A stretch of 64,000 bases of DNA from Stenogyne calaminthoides (GCA_037126765.1 JBBCBC010000001.1:34518804-34582803), one strand, 5' to 3'; numbered from the stretch's first letter, positions 11,080 through 22,322 are shown. Program-made: numbers and translations. Notes: a model not told the origin generated them from the letters alone.

Positions 11080-11809
11080 TTAAAACATGAAAAAATAAAT
11101 ATACACATTACATAATTTCCATCCGAGGATGGACTGCGATGTGCTGCTAGAAAACTTGAATTGAATATTAAAAAAATGTATAATATTTTTCTTGCTATTT
11201 GTAGACCTATATTTAGCCTCACGTCGTGGTGCATCCAAGTTGTGTAATGTACAGTATAGCTCTATCCTGCTTTCAAATTCTAAATCTAAACCATTTGCAG
11301 AAGGGTGATGTTTATGTTTCCAGTATGCAGATATAATCGGTACTGGATGCTCCTCGATTACCATATGCAACTGAAATTACAGTTAAAAAATAATAGTTAT
11401 AATTAAATAAAATTCATAAATAAAAAAGTTATAAAATAACATCAATATAGGTTTTTCTTACCAATATCTAATGAGAATTGTCGTGCACACTCCCTAAGAC
11501 CAATTTCAAGGTCGGAGGTCCTCCATAGGCATCTATTGCTGCGGGAAGGCAAAAATGTCCGCCATGTTCACTAAATGACATTACGATAACATTATATGTG
11601 GTTGCAACCAGGTATCCATGTTCCGGTAATGAAAACCATTTCTCTTGTGGGGCAAAACCCTCGAAGTGATAAAGTGATTCTGCCAAATTTGACATGGTTG
11701 TGTAACCACCTGTAACGTTGCCGTATAAATCATTTCTTGTTTGCAGATCATTAAAAGGATTCATTCGTACCATAGGCCATTGGTCCTCGCTTCCGCAGAT
11801 TACAAGTGT
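11080..11809 (-). pseudogene. 3' part of an OTU-like gene, interrupted by copia-2
   Basis: Two minus-strand exon-like segments (11468-11809 and 11080-11370), separated by an intron-like gap with GTAAG at its start and TTTCAG at its end, encode a protein resembling the C-terminal part of plant OTU-domain-like proteins often found next to FAR1/MULE sequences: a W-P-M-V-R segment, then WFSLPEHGYLVATTYNVIV, then HMVIEEHPVPII. The first exon ends in an in-frame TAG shortly before the splice site, so the frame is broken. Upstream parts, including the catalytic Asp-Cys region, are absent because the copia-2 LTR starts at 11810 and the DNA beyond copia-2 is unrelated. It could be a host gene or a transposon-borne copy. 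Confidence 0.6.
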
Positions 11810-13653
11810 TGTTGGGGAATTAATTGCCCGGATCTATTCGGGATGAATATTTAAATACAAATTTAATTCTAACAATTATTACTAGCATGAATTAATCATA
11901 TATTAATTCAAATAATAATTCAACAACAAATCATGCATATAAACAGTTCACATAAATCCTACGCATGCGGAATTACAGCGGGTTTAAGTGTACTAACCTC
12001 TCTGAGTGACAACCGTTGAGAAGATGGATCTCGTTCACACGAACACACCAAAAGACCTTCTCAAGTATTCCCTTATCCTTGTTCAACAATCCGATTGGTA
12101 GGAACTCGCGAACAATTTAACAAAAAGGAAAAATAAAATTATGTTGCACCACCTTTGTGGATTTCTAATTTTTCCAACACATGGAATTGCACTTGGGGAT
12201 GAAAAAATCATCCCCTGTTTATAAGAGGGTGGTGGCCGATTTTTGCTAGGAAAAAAGGAAGAGAAAAACTCTTTCTTGATCTCCAAGAAATCTTGAATAT
12301 ATATTCAATATATTCTTTTCTCCATAATTAAAATTTTCCACAAAATCCCACTCTCTTATTGTTATGGTATTTTCGAAATTTTTAGGATAAAGATTCCAAG
12401 ATTTGGATCTTCTTGAATTTATGAGATACACTTGTATTCCAAGAATACATATCTTCCATAATATATTTTCAAGAAAATCTTTCTTTCCCTTTATTTCTCA
12501 TAATTTTCGAAAATCCCACATAAATAACTACGTGGGAGATTTCTTGAATTTAATGAGATAATCTTGTATTCCAAGAATACATATCCTCATTCCATAACAA
12601 AATTCAAAGAAAATCTTTCTCCCATTTTATTCATGTTTTTCGAAAAAATTGGAAAATTAAGCAACCATAATTTATTTTATTTTAAACACCTTTTTCACTT
12701 ATTGGACTTTATCTTTGGGCTACTTGAGGGGCCTTTAGGAGAATTAAGATTGGATCTTCTAATGGACTTTGAATATCTAATATTGAGCCACAATATTATT
12801 CAAGCCCATAAATATTAATTAATCTCACTACATAATTAATATTGCACTATCCATCTTAACCCATATTAATGTTAATATGGCTCCCGGTCATTATTTCCCG
12901 TGTTTAAGATTATCCAACTCATTAATTAATTCAAGTCACTGAAACAGCTTTCCTTTAATTAATATCTTTTGTCCTTGGTCAAGGAACGGTTCAACATTAT
13001 TATCCATACCGGAAACTAATTCCACTTGCAAGATTTGGTATGATAAATCTTATGAACCTCCCAAGGGGGCAAATCGAACAAGCGTACTTGCACACGATTC
13101 TTTGTATTAAATCTTAGCAATCGCATGTGACTAATAATATTGCCCAAGATATAAAGTATTGAATCTCATTGATACTCTACCCGTCAAAATTCAAAGCAAT
13201 AATTACTAACCACACACGATCCTATTTAAGGGACGAGGATTAAGAAATAACGAATCACTGAGGTCTAATTCTTCCTAATTCAGTGCTGAAGAATTTATCC
13301 TCATGTAGGTCCTATTCACTGCATCAGTCATGCACTAGTGTAATCTCTTGGTCAAGACAAGTCAATCTGAGCCTTACACTTCAACCTTTCACGATGGATT
13401 GTTCATTTCCATCTAGGTCGTGAACAGCATACTTTTAGTTACAAGAGACTGTTAATTTAATCTTCTGTGATCTGGTATCACTAAATTAACTACAATGTAA
13501 CACGTATTGTTTGTTGAACAATTATGCAGTAAATATATGTAAGATTCAATGATATTTAAAGCATCAGTGATAAATAATTTATTTCAGTAAATAAGACAGA
13601 AATTCAGTTTGGTTATACAAAGTAAAAGCATACTTTCCAGTATAACTCCAACA
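11810..13653 (-). repeat. 3' LTR of copia-2
   Basis: 1844 bases with TGTTGG...CCAACA ends. It follows the RNase H region and polypurine tract on the minus strand. It contains several repeated AT-rich blocks with the motif CTTGTATTCCAAGAATACATATC, and aligns with the LTRs at 6161, 18554 and 55134. Confidence 0.9.
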
Positions 13654-13776
13654 ATCTCCCACTTATACTCAAAGTATGCTTTTAAGTATACTACAGCATA
13701 TCTCGTGTAGTTCCTAATACGTGACATCTAATGTCACCTACACGAACCTAATAATATCTCCCACTTATACTCAAAG
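13654..13776 (-). other. Polypurine tract of copia-2, present twice
   Basis: On the minus strand CTTTGAGTATAAGTGGGAGAT lies directly before the 3' LTR (13654-13674, in plus coordinates) and again 102 bases earlier (13756-13776), just after the RNase H stop. The copy next to the LTR is where plus-strand DNA synthesis should be primed. Confidence 0.7.
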
Positions 13777-14307
13777 CAGATTGGCAACGGTCTTGACACC
13801 CATTCCTTCCACATGTCTCTTGAATGTGTTCTGAGGCAGACCCTTTGTGAATGGATCTGCTAGGTTGTCTTCTAACGCGATCTTTGCCACCTCTATATCT
13901 CCTCTCTTAACAATTTCTCGTATAAGATGGTATTTCCTTTTAATGTGTTTGTTGGCCTTGTGGGCTCTTGGTTCCCTTGAATTTGCAACTGCTCCGGCAT
14001 TATCACAGTAAACAGTGATTGTGCTGGGCAAATTCGGAACTACATCCAAGTCCACTAGGAAGTTCTTGAGCCAAACCGCTTCTTTCGCTGCCTCGCAAGT
14101 AGCTACGTATTCGGCTTCCATGGTAGAATCGGTGATGCATTTCTCCTTAACGCTTCTCCATGTCATGGCTCCTCCCCCCATACAAAACACACTACCGGAG
14201 GTAGATTTTCTGGAATCTAAGTCTGATTGGAAATCTGAGTCCGTATAACCGATGGGGATTAGATTGTCTGACTGATAAACTAACATTCTATCCCGAGTTC
14301 TTTTCAA
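13771..14307 (-). pseudogene. RNase H of copia-2
   Basis: The 178-codon frame carries the copia RNase H signatures: GYTDSDFQSDLDSRKSTSG, the TMEAEYVA segment, VYCDNAGAVANSREP and KHIKRKYHLIRE, followed by the LADPFTKGLP tail. It removes the RNA strand during reverse transcription. It is in the same frame as RT, separated by a TAG at 14335 where the family has Trp. Confidence 0.9.
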
Positions 14308-14334
14308 ATACTTCAGAATGTTCTTAACTGCCGT

Positions 14335-15054
14335 CTAATGCTCTTTTCCCGGATTACTTTGATATCTTGCCACCATGCCAAAGGCAAAGCAGATATCCGG
14401 TCTAGTGCACAGCATTGCATACATGAGGCTTCCAACAGCCGAAGCATAAGGAATGCCTTTCATGTCATCCATCTCCTTTTGTGTCTTAGGGCACATTTCT
14501 TTGGATAGATGGATTCCATATCTGAAAGGTACGAAGCCTTTCTTGGAATCCTTCATGTTGAATCGCTTCAAGACAGTGTCTATATATGAAGTTTGCGATA
14601 AGCCTATCATCCTTTTCTTGCGATCTCGAGTGATCTTGATCCCAAGGATGTGCCCGGCTTCCCCTAAGTCCTTCATATCAAACTATTTTGAAAGCCATGC
14701 CCTTATGTCTGACAACACCTTTACATCATCACCGATGAGCAGAATGTCGTCTACGTATAGTACTAAGAATACCAATGTAGTTCCAACACGCTTCTTGTAC
14801 ACACAACTTTCGTATTCATTTTGATCAAACCCACAAGACTTTATTACTTGATCAAAACATTTGTTCCAAGCTCTGCATGCTTGTTTGAGTCCATAAATGG
14901 ACTTCTTGAGCTTGCAAACTAGGTGTTCTTGGTCTTTTTCAATGAAGCCTTGGGGTTGTTGCATATAGATCTCCTCTTCAAGACTTCCGTTAAGGAAAGC
15001 CCTCTTGACATCCATTTGCCTGATTTCAAAGTTGAGATGCACAGCAATCGACAA
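14335..15054 (-). pseudogene. Reverse transcriptase of copia-2
   Basis: Two segments of one frame, parted by a TAA at 14683: the first has QMDVKRAFLNG, YGLKQACRAW and the catalytic YVDDILLIG; the second has DLGEAGHILGIKI and CTRPDICFA. The metal-binding Asp pair is intact. The start of the RT domain (WVYKRKRGPDG, ARLVAKGYTQKEGIDY) is at the end of the preceding segment (15061-15738), behind a TGA at 15061. Stops at CGA to TGA and CAA to TAA positions look like C-to-T decay. Confidence 0.9.
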
Positions 15055-15060
15055 GAGAAT

Positions 15061-15738
15061 TCAGATGGACATGAGCATTGCTACAGGTGAGAAGGTTTCC
15101 TCATAGTCGATCCCCTCTTTCTGAGTATAACCTTTCGCCACAAGCCTTGCCTTGAAGGTTTCCACCTTCCCGTCCGGTCCTCTTTTTCTCTTGTATACCC
15201 ACTTGCAGCCAATGGGTTTGACCCCATTAAGTGGTTCGACTAGATCCCACACTCTGTTATGATCCTTAGAACCCATTTCGGCTTCCATTGTTGTTTGCCA
15301 AGAAACCGCATCGTTATCTTGGATTGCCTCGTCGTAAGTCCATGGGTCTGATTCATGTTGACCGGGGACTAAATTCGAGGACTCTCCTATCCCCATGAAT
15401 CTCTCGGGTTGTCTTACAACCCTCCCACTACGACGAGGTTCCGGTTGTGTAAGTGTGTCGTTTGGTATGTCATCTTGTACAGTTGGCACTGAGGTTAGCC
15501 CCCTTAGCTCATTTAAGGTGATCTCACTTCTGGGCTTTCTTTTGTTCATATAGTCTTCTTCCAAAAATCTAAAGTGAGTGCTTATTACCACCTTTTGATC
15601 TTCGGGACCATAGAACATGCACCCTTTTGTTCCCTCGGGGTATCCTAAAAACAACCTTAATTCTGATCGAGGATCCAATTTTCCGGCTTTCTTGTCCAAC
15701 ACGTAGGTCGGACACCCCCAAATTCTCATGTGTCTCAA
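15061..15738 (-). pseudogene. Integrase C-terminal region and RT start of copia-2
   Basis: The frame begins with the conserved post-integrase segment (RIWGCPTYVLDKKAGKLDPRS, LGYPEGTKGCMFY), passes through the variable linker (SGRVVRQPERFMG) and enters RT (WKWVYKR-like GCKWVYKRKRGPDGKVE, FKARLVAKGY, FSPVAML). It ends at a TGA at 15061 and is parted from the integrase core by a TAG at 15757, both in frame with their neighbours. Confidence 0.9.
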
Positions 15739-15756
15739 ACTGGGCTTGCGCCCAGT

Positions 15757-16605
15757 CTACAATTCTTTGGGAGTTTTGGGAACCGATTTGGATGGCACCA
15801 AGTTCAGAATATAAGCCGCTGTTTCCAAAGCATGACCCCAGAACAATTTGGGTAGATCCGCATAACTCATCATTGATCTAACCATTTCTAAAAGAGTTCT
15901 GTTTCTTCGCTCTGCAACCCCGTTTTGTTGAGGGGTTCTGGGTGCAATTAGCTGGGATACAATCCCTTCATCTGACAAGTAGTTCAAAAACTCATCGCTG
16001 AGGTACTAGCCTCCACGATCAGATCGTAGAGACTTGATACGTTTTTCCCTATGATTCTCTGCTTGAGCCTTAAATTCTTTGAATTTGTCAAAGGTCTCAG
16101 ATTTATGCTTCATAAGGAAAATGTAGTCGTACCTTGAGTAATCATCAATAAAGGTGATGAAATACTCATAACCTCCTCTTGCTTTGATTGACATTGGACC
16201 ACATACGTCTGTGTGAACGATTTCTAACACTTCTTTGGCTCTATTCCCCTTGGCTCCGAATGCCTTCTTGGTCATTTTACCCTCCAAACATGATTCGCAA
16301 GTTGGGATTGATTCAACCCGGAGAGACTCCAATGAACCATCTTCTACCAACCTTTGAATCCTTTTTGGATTAATATGTCCCAATCTAAGATGCCATAGAA
16401 GTGTCTCATTCACGTCTGATGAACATTTTCTTTTATCGGAAACAGTTGATGTGTTATAGGATGCATTTCGTGAGTGGTGTGCACAGTTAATTGTATAGAG
16501 ATTGTTCAATAACGTTCCACGATAGATAAATTTATCATAAAAAGAAATGGTAACAACTTTATCAAAAGTAACCGAATATCCATCAAGGTAGAGTTTAGAA
16601 ACCAA
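15757..16605 (-). pseudogene. GAG-pre-integrase and integrase core of copia-2
   Basis: H-H-C-C segment (LLWHLRLGHIN, TCESCLEGKM), then the integrase core with HTDVCGPMSIKARGG, FIDDYSRY, SLRSDRGG and, after an in-frame TAG at about 16006, the Glu-containing and GIVSQLIAPRTPQQNGVAERRNR part. The Asp-Asp spacing looks normal; the Glu of the catalytic triad falls at the stop codon itself, where the family reads GGEY. Integrase inserts the DNA copy into the chromosome; this copy cannot be active. Confidence 0.9.
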
Positions 16606-16664
16606 AATTAAATTCTTTCTAAAACTAGGAACTTAAAGAACATCTCTTAAAATTAAAACTGTAT

Positions 16665-17615
16665 TCAAAAGACAGGTGCACTTCTCCCACTGTCAGCCAC
16701 TCTCGTAGCATCGCCCAGTGTGATGAGGATCTCACTCCCACTAAGTTGTCGGGTCCGCTTGAACCCCTGTAAAGTGAAACAAACATGATCTGTGGATCCC
16801 GTATCCACCACCCATAAATGGGAGGCATACGCCGCTAAATAAGTTTCAATAACTAGTGCGTGAGAATTACCTTTCTTTCCTCTCCTTTTAGGATTGGAAC
16901 AGGCATTCCTCCAATGTCCTTTTTCTCCACAGTTAAAACAATTCCCCTTTGGATTCCTTTTGACACCCATCCATTTGACCTCCTTTTCTCTACCTTTCTT
17001 GGCAGTGAGGTTTCCTTGGTTTCCACCATTCATTTTTTCATCAACCTTGCCCTTCGTTGGCCTAGATTTTGAGAAAAAACTTTTGGTTACCAAGGCTTCA
17101 TCTTCTTGTCCCAGATGTTTCTCTATCGTCTCCAAAGCTTCTTGAAGAGTATCCATAGTGAACATGTGATCACTCATCACAAAAATACAGGAAAACTCAT
17201 CAAAACATTTTGGAAGAGTTAGGAACAAAGAATCCACTTGAACATCACTGCTATACTTAGCACCGAGATAAGCAAGCTTGTCAAAATAACGCTTGACCTT
17301 GAGAACGTGATCCCTTACAGGTGTTCCCTCAGTCATTTTCAGCATTGTTATGCCATCACATTTGAACTGATCGATCATGCGGTTCTTTGTTAAAAATATA
17401 TCTTCGAGACTTTGCATAATTTCCGCAGCAGATTCAACACCTTCATGAATGTATCTCAAATCCTCAGACAAAGATGTCAAGATTATATACTTCATAGGTT
17501 CATTGGCCTGCTCCCAGTCATTATATAAAGATCTCTCCACTTCGGTTGATCTTTCAGTTGGCTTGTTTGGCTTGGGCATCTTGAGAATTTTCTCATGCAT
17601 CGCATATTTAAACAC
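16665..17615 (-). pseudogene. Gag, zinc knuckle and protease of copia-2
   Basis: One frame of 316 codons: gag helical region (SLEDIFLTKNRMID, VRDHVLKVKRYFDKLAYLG), basic linker, CCHC knuckle (CFNCGEKGHWRNAC) and protease site (WVVDTGSTDHVC). The first about 40 residues present in copia-1 (start MSQPFNPLKY) are missing, so the N-terminus seems deleted. At about 16690 the frame departs from that of pol, by a small deletion at a spot where copia-1 reads GCAGCTGAAGCAGTGAGA. Confidence 0.9.
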
Positions 17616-18539
17616 AATTTAAATAAGCATAAAATAATGCAAAATATCAAAACAAAAAAAAAACACATTGGGCACATATAACCAATTGTCACAGTTAATT
17701 TTTTGTCATGTCTTGATCTTGAGAAATCGTCTTTATAGCCTTCATTCGTCTCGAAAAGCTCCCACTTGACCGTCTCGAAAAAAAATGCCACGTCAAGTCA
17801 CGTCATCGACCAGCTCGCAGGTCGGAGTGCACGCCTTGCACTCCCCGGCCGTGTCGATCCGTGCCCGTGCCCGTGCACGCGCGCATAAGCGCCCGACGCA
17901 CGTCGCCTAGCACCGCTCGGCAGGCCTCGGCAGGTGCGCCGCGTACCAGTGCATGCCCACCCATGCCGGATCTCGCCTCGTGGCACCTCGCCCCACCTCA
18001 CCTCGCGTGCGTCCACGCTTGCGCGCATCGTGCCCCTCCGCTTTATTCATTCGCCGAGCGAGCACGAAAATGCTCGTCGCCCGTCGCCCGATCCGTCACG
18101 CAAGACGAGGCGAGGCGAGGCGAGGCCCACGCCGCGGCGTGCGTCGTGACGCCCACGCGTCGCGCCGCGTGCCTCCCTTGGCACATTTCGCGACGACGCC
18201 GCCGCCTTTGGAGGTTACGATCTCGACTTTTAATTCTTCGTCTCCGCTCCGGTTACAATTTATTTACAAAAAATAAATAAACCTAGATCTAGACTAGTCT
18301 ATTACATTGAACAAATCAAATAAATCATAATCTACTCATGGATTTTCTCACGAGGCAAAACAAATTCGAACGAATCGAATTAAAAACCACAATTTATATG
18401 CATGCATAAATATAAATATTCACCAAATACCATGACAATTGGATACCTGCAAAAAAGATCTAGCAATTCTACTATCCAATTTCAATTTTAATGAACACGA
18501 ATTAAATTACAATTTAAAACTTCACAGCCCGAAACCGAG
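17616..18539 (-). other. Leader of copia-2 with GC-rich segment
   Basis: The stretch next to the primer-binding site (18290-18539) matches copia-1. Bases 17790-18260 are very GC-rich (CGTGCCCGTGCACGCGCGC-like), unlike anything around, and give open frames on both strands by composition alone. I see no protein family in them. This may be captured foreign DNA or a GC-rich untranslated leader. Confidence 0.55.
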
Positions 18540-18551
18540 GCTCTGATACCA
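18540..18551 (-). other. Primer-binding site of copia-2 (initiator tRNA-Met)
   Basis: Minus strand TGGTATCAGAGC, two bases from the LTR end at 18554. Confidence 0.9.
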
Positions 18552-18553
18552 GT

Positions 18554-19214
18554 TGTTGGGGAATTAATTGCCCGGATCTATTCGGGATGAATATTTAAAT
18601 ACAAATTTAATTCTAACAATTATTACTAGCATGAATTAATCCTATATTAATTCAAATAATAATTCAATAACAAATCATACATATAAACAGTTCACATAAA
18701 TCCAACGCATGTGAAATTACAACGGGTTTACGTGTACTAACCTCTCGGAGTGACAACAGTTGAGAAGATGGATCCCGTTCACACGAACACACCAAAAGAC
18801 CTTCTCAAGTATTCCCTTATCCTTGTTCAAAAATCCGGTGGTAGGAACTCGTTAACAATTTAACAAAAGGGAAAAATAAAATTATGTTGCACCACCTTTG
18901 TGGATTTCTAATTTTTCCAACACATGGAATTGCACTTGGGGATGAAAAAATCATCCCCTATTTATAAGAGGGTGGTGGCCAATTTTTGCTAGGAAAAAAG
19001 GAAGAGAAAATATCTTTCTTGATCTCCAAGAAATCTTGAATATATATCCAATATATTCTTTTCTCCATAATTAAAAATTTTCACAAAATCCCACTCTCTT
19101 ATTGTTATGGTATTTTCGAAATTTTTAGGATAAAGATTCCAAGATTTGGATCTTCTTGAATTTATGAGATACACTTGTATTCCAAGAATACATATCTTCC
19201 ATAATATCTTTTCA
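18554..19214 (-). repeat. Truncated 5' LTR of copia-2
   Basis: 661 of about 1850 bases. It matches 11810-12470 closely, including the minus-strand TATA box (CTTATAAATAGGGG, near 18957-18970). At about 19214 it changes within a few bases into Tat-type gag-pol sequence (GGATCACAAGGGGATCGAC). A short GGAT/TTGG microhomology at the join points to deletion or illegitimate recombination. Confidence 0.9.
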
Positions 19215-19488
19215 AGATTTGGATCACAAGGGGATCGACATTAGGATAGACCACTCCAGCCTTTTCCTTTTCTCTGAACTCGATTGTGATGGATTCTTTC
19301 CCCAAGGCGAGGACAGGTAACACCATCTTCCTGGCGTTCTCAATCTCCCTTATTTCGGCCTTCATCTTCCGTTTGGAGGAGGAGCTGGAGGTTAACCCCC
19401 CGACTGTCCCTAGGGGAGAGAGGGTGTGTATGACGCGATCTCCCGCATTTTCAGGCATGGGCGGGATAGGTCGCTCCCCCTGCCCCAC
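19215..19488 (-). pseudogene. Gag-protease linker of Tat unit A, truncated
   Basis: The minus-strand frame covers GQGERPIPPMPENAGDR, the SSSSKRKMKAEIREIENARKMVL-type segment (given in part) and YPNVDPLVI, matching unit B at 30610-30900. It stops matching at about 19215, before the protease active site, where the copia-2 LTR begins. Confidence 0.85.
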
Positions 19489-19554
19489 TCCCTGGTTGTC
19501 ATTCCTGCGGGCGCACTCTCCTTGCTGACAACCTCTCGGAGCCTGGTTGTCGTT

Positions 19555-21125
19555 CTACTGAGGTCGCTTGACGAATTCGTCGAGCAGGCTGTCTTCGTTC
19601 AATCTCCAAAGCTGGGGCAACAGATCTTTACACTCACTGGTATAGTGCCCGGTCTGCTCGTGAAAGTGGCAATACTTGTTGGGGTTCAGTTTTCCCTTAT
19701 TCTTTACCGGGCGGGGCGGGAGAAGTAATTCCCGCTCTCGGATCTGGGTGAAGATGTGTCCAGGGGTCATACCCAGTGTGTCTATCAACTTCACCGGAAT
19801 GCTCTCCTCAAAAGGCTTGAAACTTCCAGGCGGCTTGTACTGCGACGCGGCCTTTTTGGAACTTTTCTTGGGCTCTTCGACCTCCTTAGCCTTGGAGAGT
19901 CGGGATTCCAGGAGCTCCGCTGTATGTATCAGGTCGCTAGCCCACCTCCGAAAGTTGACGTAACTAGTCGGGTAATCGGCCGTCATGCGCCTCCACAGTT
20001 TGGTCCCCTTCTTTAGGCTGGAGACAGCCCCTAGCAGTTTCGCTTCATCCCCAATGGGGTCTCCTTCCAAGATCATCTTATCGATCCTTTCAATATAGGA
20101 CCGATCAGATTCTGTATCCCATGCTGGGTGTTCATCAAACGCTTCCTGGTCGCAGGCTGGGGCGCCAGGGCAATAAAATGCTTCAGGAATAGGCGAGCGA
20201 GCTGCTCGAAAGTGTCCACCGACAAGGGTGGCAGGGAGGAAAACCACTAGTGAGCCTGATCGCTCAGGGTCAGAGAAAAGAGCCGACATTTGGTCGCATC
20301 AGTGGCGCCCATAGAGGCCATGTACGAATTATATTTTGCCACATTGACCCTTGGGTCAGTGTTTCCACTGTAGCGATCCAAGGTCGCTACGTTAATCTTC
20401 CTTTGGGTAGGAGCCAATGTGACCAGAGCTCCGAGTGGGGAGTCCGGGACATCGAGGAAAGGATCTGCCCCCACTGGCCCATTTTGATTCTCCATGCGCT
20501 CCATTAGTTGTTGGACCGTCCAGGTCAGTGCTGCGACCTGAGCATCGTGAAGGTCTATTGTTGCCTTCATTGTCGGGGGGTCACTGCAATGCACGGTCTA
20601 TCTCCTCGGCAGGTCGTTGGTGGAGGTTCAGTCTGAGGGCAAGGTCGTGCTCCACCTGATCAGCTCGCCGAGGCTTAGATTGCGCCTCATCTTCAACAAT
20701 CCCTGGGGCTTTCTGAACCCCCCGGTCGCCAAGTCGGTCGAATACGTTGTTTGACCCTGCCGGTCTCCTAAGGAGCTGGAGATTGCGGACCAGGGCGTGT
20801 TTAGCCGGATCATAGGCTAATTGGCCCGCCGAATGTCCCTTCTGAGCCCGTGCTTCCTTATTATTCATGGGTTCGGCCTCCTGAGCGGCCTTCTTGGCCG
20901 GAGGCTGCACGTCCTCGTCATCGAATGTGAGGCGTTTTTTGTTAAGGATAACCATTACGGCCTTTGCGTCCTCCGGAGTCTGCACCAGTTCCACCAGTCA
21001 GGGGTCATCACCGGGTTTGGCTGGTGAGCGCGATGTGAGCCGGTGTGTTGAGAGCTCACAGAGGCCTCGTGCTCATCGCGGGCGTCCAGCTCATGCCCGT
21101 TAGGATTACCTTGATTACTTGCCAT
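19555..21125 (-). pseudogene. Gag of Tat unit A
   Basis: The likely start is the ATG at 21125, about 65 bases after the primer site. Segments in two frames follow: a charged N-terminal part, a helical part (DSPLGALVTLAPTQRKINVATLDRYSG), then the capsid-type domain (PAWDTESDRSYIERIDKMI, YPTSYVNFRRWASDLI) and a zinc knuckle (CHFHEQTGHYTSEC) before a stop at 19555. At least two frameshifts (near 20590 and 20280) break it. It is better preserved than the gag of unit B. Confidence 0.85.
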
Positions 21126-21188
21126 CGATGTTGATCGTAGACGAGATGGTTTTTCCTTCGAATAGAATTAATTTTTAGGAATTGTGTT

Positions 21189-21206
21189 TCCCACAGACGG
21201 TGCCAA
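21189..21206 (-). other. Primer-binding site of Tat unit A
   Basis: Minus strand TTGGCACCGTCTGTGGGA, directly next to the LTR end at 21208. This sequence type is characteristic of Tat elements. Confidence 0.8.
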
Positions 21207-21207
21207 T

Positions 21208-21848
21208 TGTTGTACCCGGTTTGATTACCGATGAACAAACAAACAATTTGAGAGACCCCGATCAATATAGTGGCGAAAGCAATAAATAACACACGATTTG
21301 ATTACCCAGTTCATCCGTGAAATAGACTATGTCTGGGGGTACCAAGCCAGGATATTTTACTGTATAATTTCTGCCTAGGATACTAAGGTTTCGATCCTTT
21401 ACAATGTACAATACAAGTTATATTTATAAACATCAAACTAGGGTTACAGTTTTTGTGGGCTTCATCTAGAGGACCATCCTAGGGCTTCGGCCGCCCGGCA
21501 CAGGATTTCCTCTCTTGTCCCGCAAGTCGCGCTCACAGATTCACTTACCCTGGTTATGATCCGAGAAATCCGCCTCATTAACTACCCGAATCTTTTCCAT
21601 GTTTATCTTCACCCAACTTCGAGACCTAATTGGCCCCGACCTCCGAATTCTTCCAAGTCGCTTCGTGGCCTCTTTGCTATCCCAAGCCGCTCACGCGACC
21701 TGCGTAGTTTCCCAAACTTACCGCGACTTACTGACCCTTCGAAGTCGCCTCCAGTCTTGCTCTGTCTGGGCGAAGTCGGATGATATGGTAGCCATAAGAC
21801 GGTCCAATCCCCGACTCTCTCCAAGTCGGTTTATTTCCTCCTACAACA
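21208..21848 (-). repeat. Shared Tat LTR (end of unit B, start of unit A)
   Basis: 641 bases, ends TGTTGTA...TACAACA, the same length as the LTR at 32566-33206. Minus-strand TATA box (TATAAATA) near 21420-21428. The polypurine tract of unit B (minus strand TTGAGGGGAAAT) touches it at 21849. Confidence 0.9.
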
Positions 21849-22322
21849 ATTTCCCCTCAAGATGAGGTCGCAAGCTTGCTTTGGGGCTTTGTCTTGAACC
21901 TTCGATGTTTACCGACCTATGGCAAGTCAACCTCGGGACATGTGCCCGAGTCAAATCTTCATCCTTGGGGAGTCGTACAGTCGCCTCGATCTCCCAAATC
22001 GTCTTGACGTGTGATAGAATCGCAATGATGGTTTGGCGGGCAGGTGACGTTTCAAGCCGCGAACTCACCCAACCATCGATCGAGTGTTTCCTACGCACTG
22101 TCCGCGCGACCTCAATTTCTGCGGGGGGGCCTCGAGAGTTCAAATTTGCACTTTTGACCCCCTGCCCTTCTCTATAAATAAGCCTAGGGTTCCACACCTT
22201 AAACCCTTCTTCTTCCTCGTTTCCAAGACTTATAAAATTCGAGCCTCAGCTTCCGTTTTTCTGGCTAGCTTTCAGAGATCCCACTGCTTTCCAGGTAACC
22301 GTCTTCTCTCAGTTTCACATCG
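21849..22322 (+). promoter_or_regulatory. Promoter and leader of the antisense gene aORF-1
   Basis: The TATA box TCTATAAATA at 22171-22180 lies about 145 bases before the ATG at 22323. The block 21860-22180 is repeated, diverged, at 25388-25716, again ending in CTCTATAAATA and again leading into a related ATG, which supports it being a real functional unit rather than chance. Confidence 0.65.

Larger units (their letters stand above)
11810..19214 (-). mobile_element. Ty1-copia retrotransposon copia-2
   Basis: A minus-strand element with 3' LTR (11810-13653), polypurine tract, gag-pol remnants collinear with the family, leader, tRNA-iMet primer-binding site (18540-18551) and the first 661 bases of the 5' LTR (18554-19214). 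The 5' LTR is cut where Tat-type sequence begins, so the outer end and its target duplication are gone; the left side of the insertion has AGTGT at 11805-11809. Pol is in one frame from 16605 to 13771 apart from five stop codons; a frameshift near 16690 separates it from gag and protease. Confidence 0.9.

Noticed and set aside
17798..18280. Overlapping open frames of 76-139 codons on both strands
   Set aside because: They are open because the DNA is GC-rich; they overlap on both strands, have no recognisable motif and lie in a retrotransposon leader.
20821..21103. Plus-strand frames in Tat gag
   Set aside because: Shadows of the minus-strand gag in GC-rich sequence.
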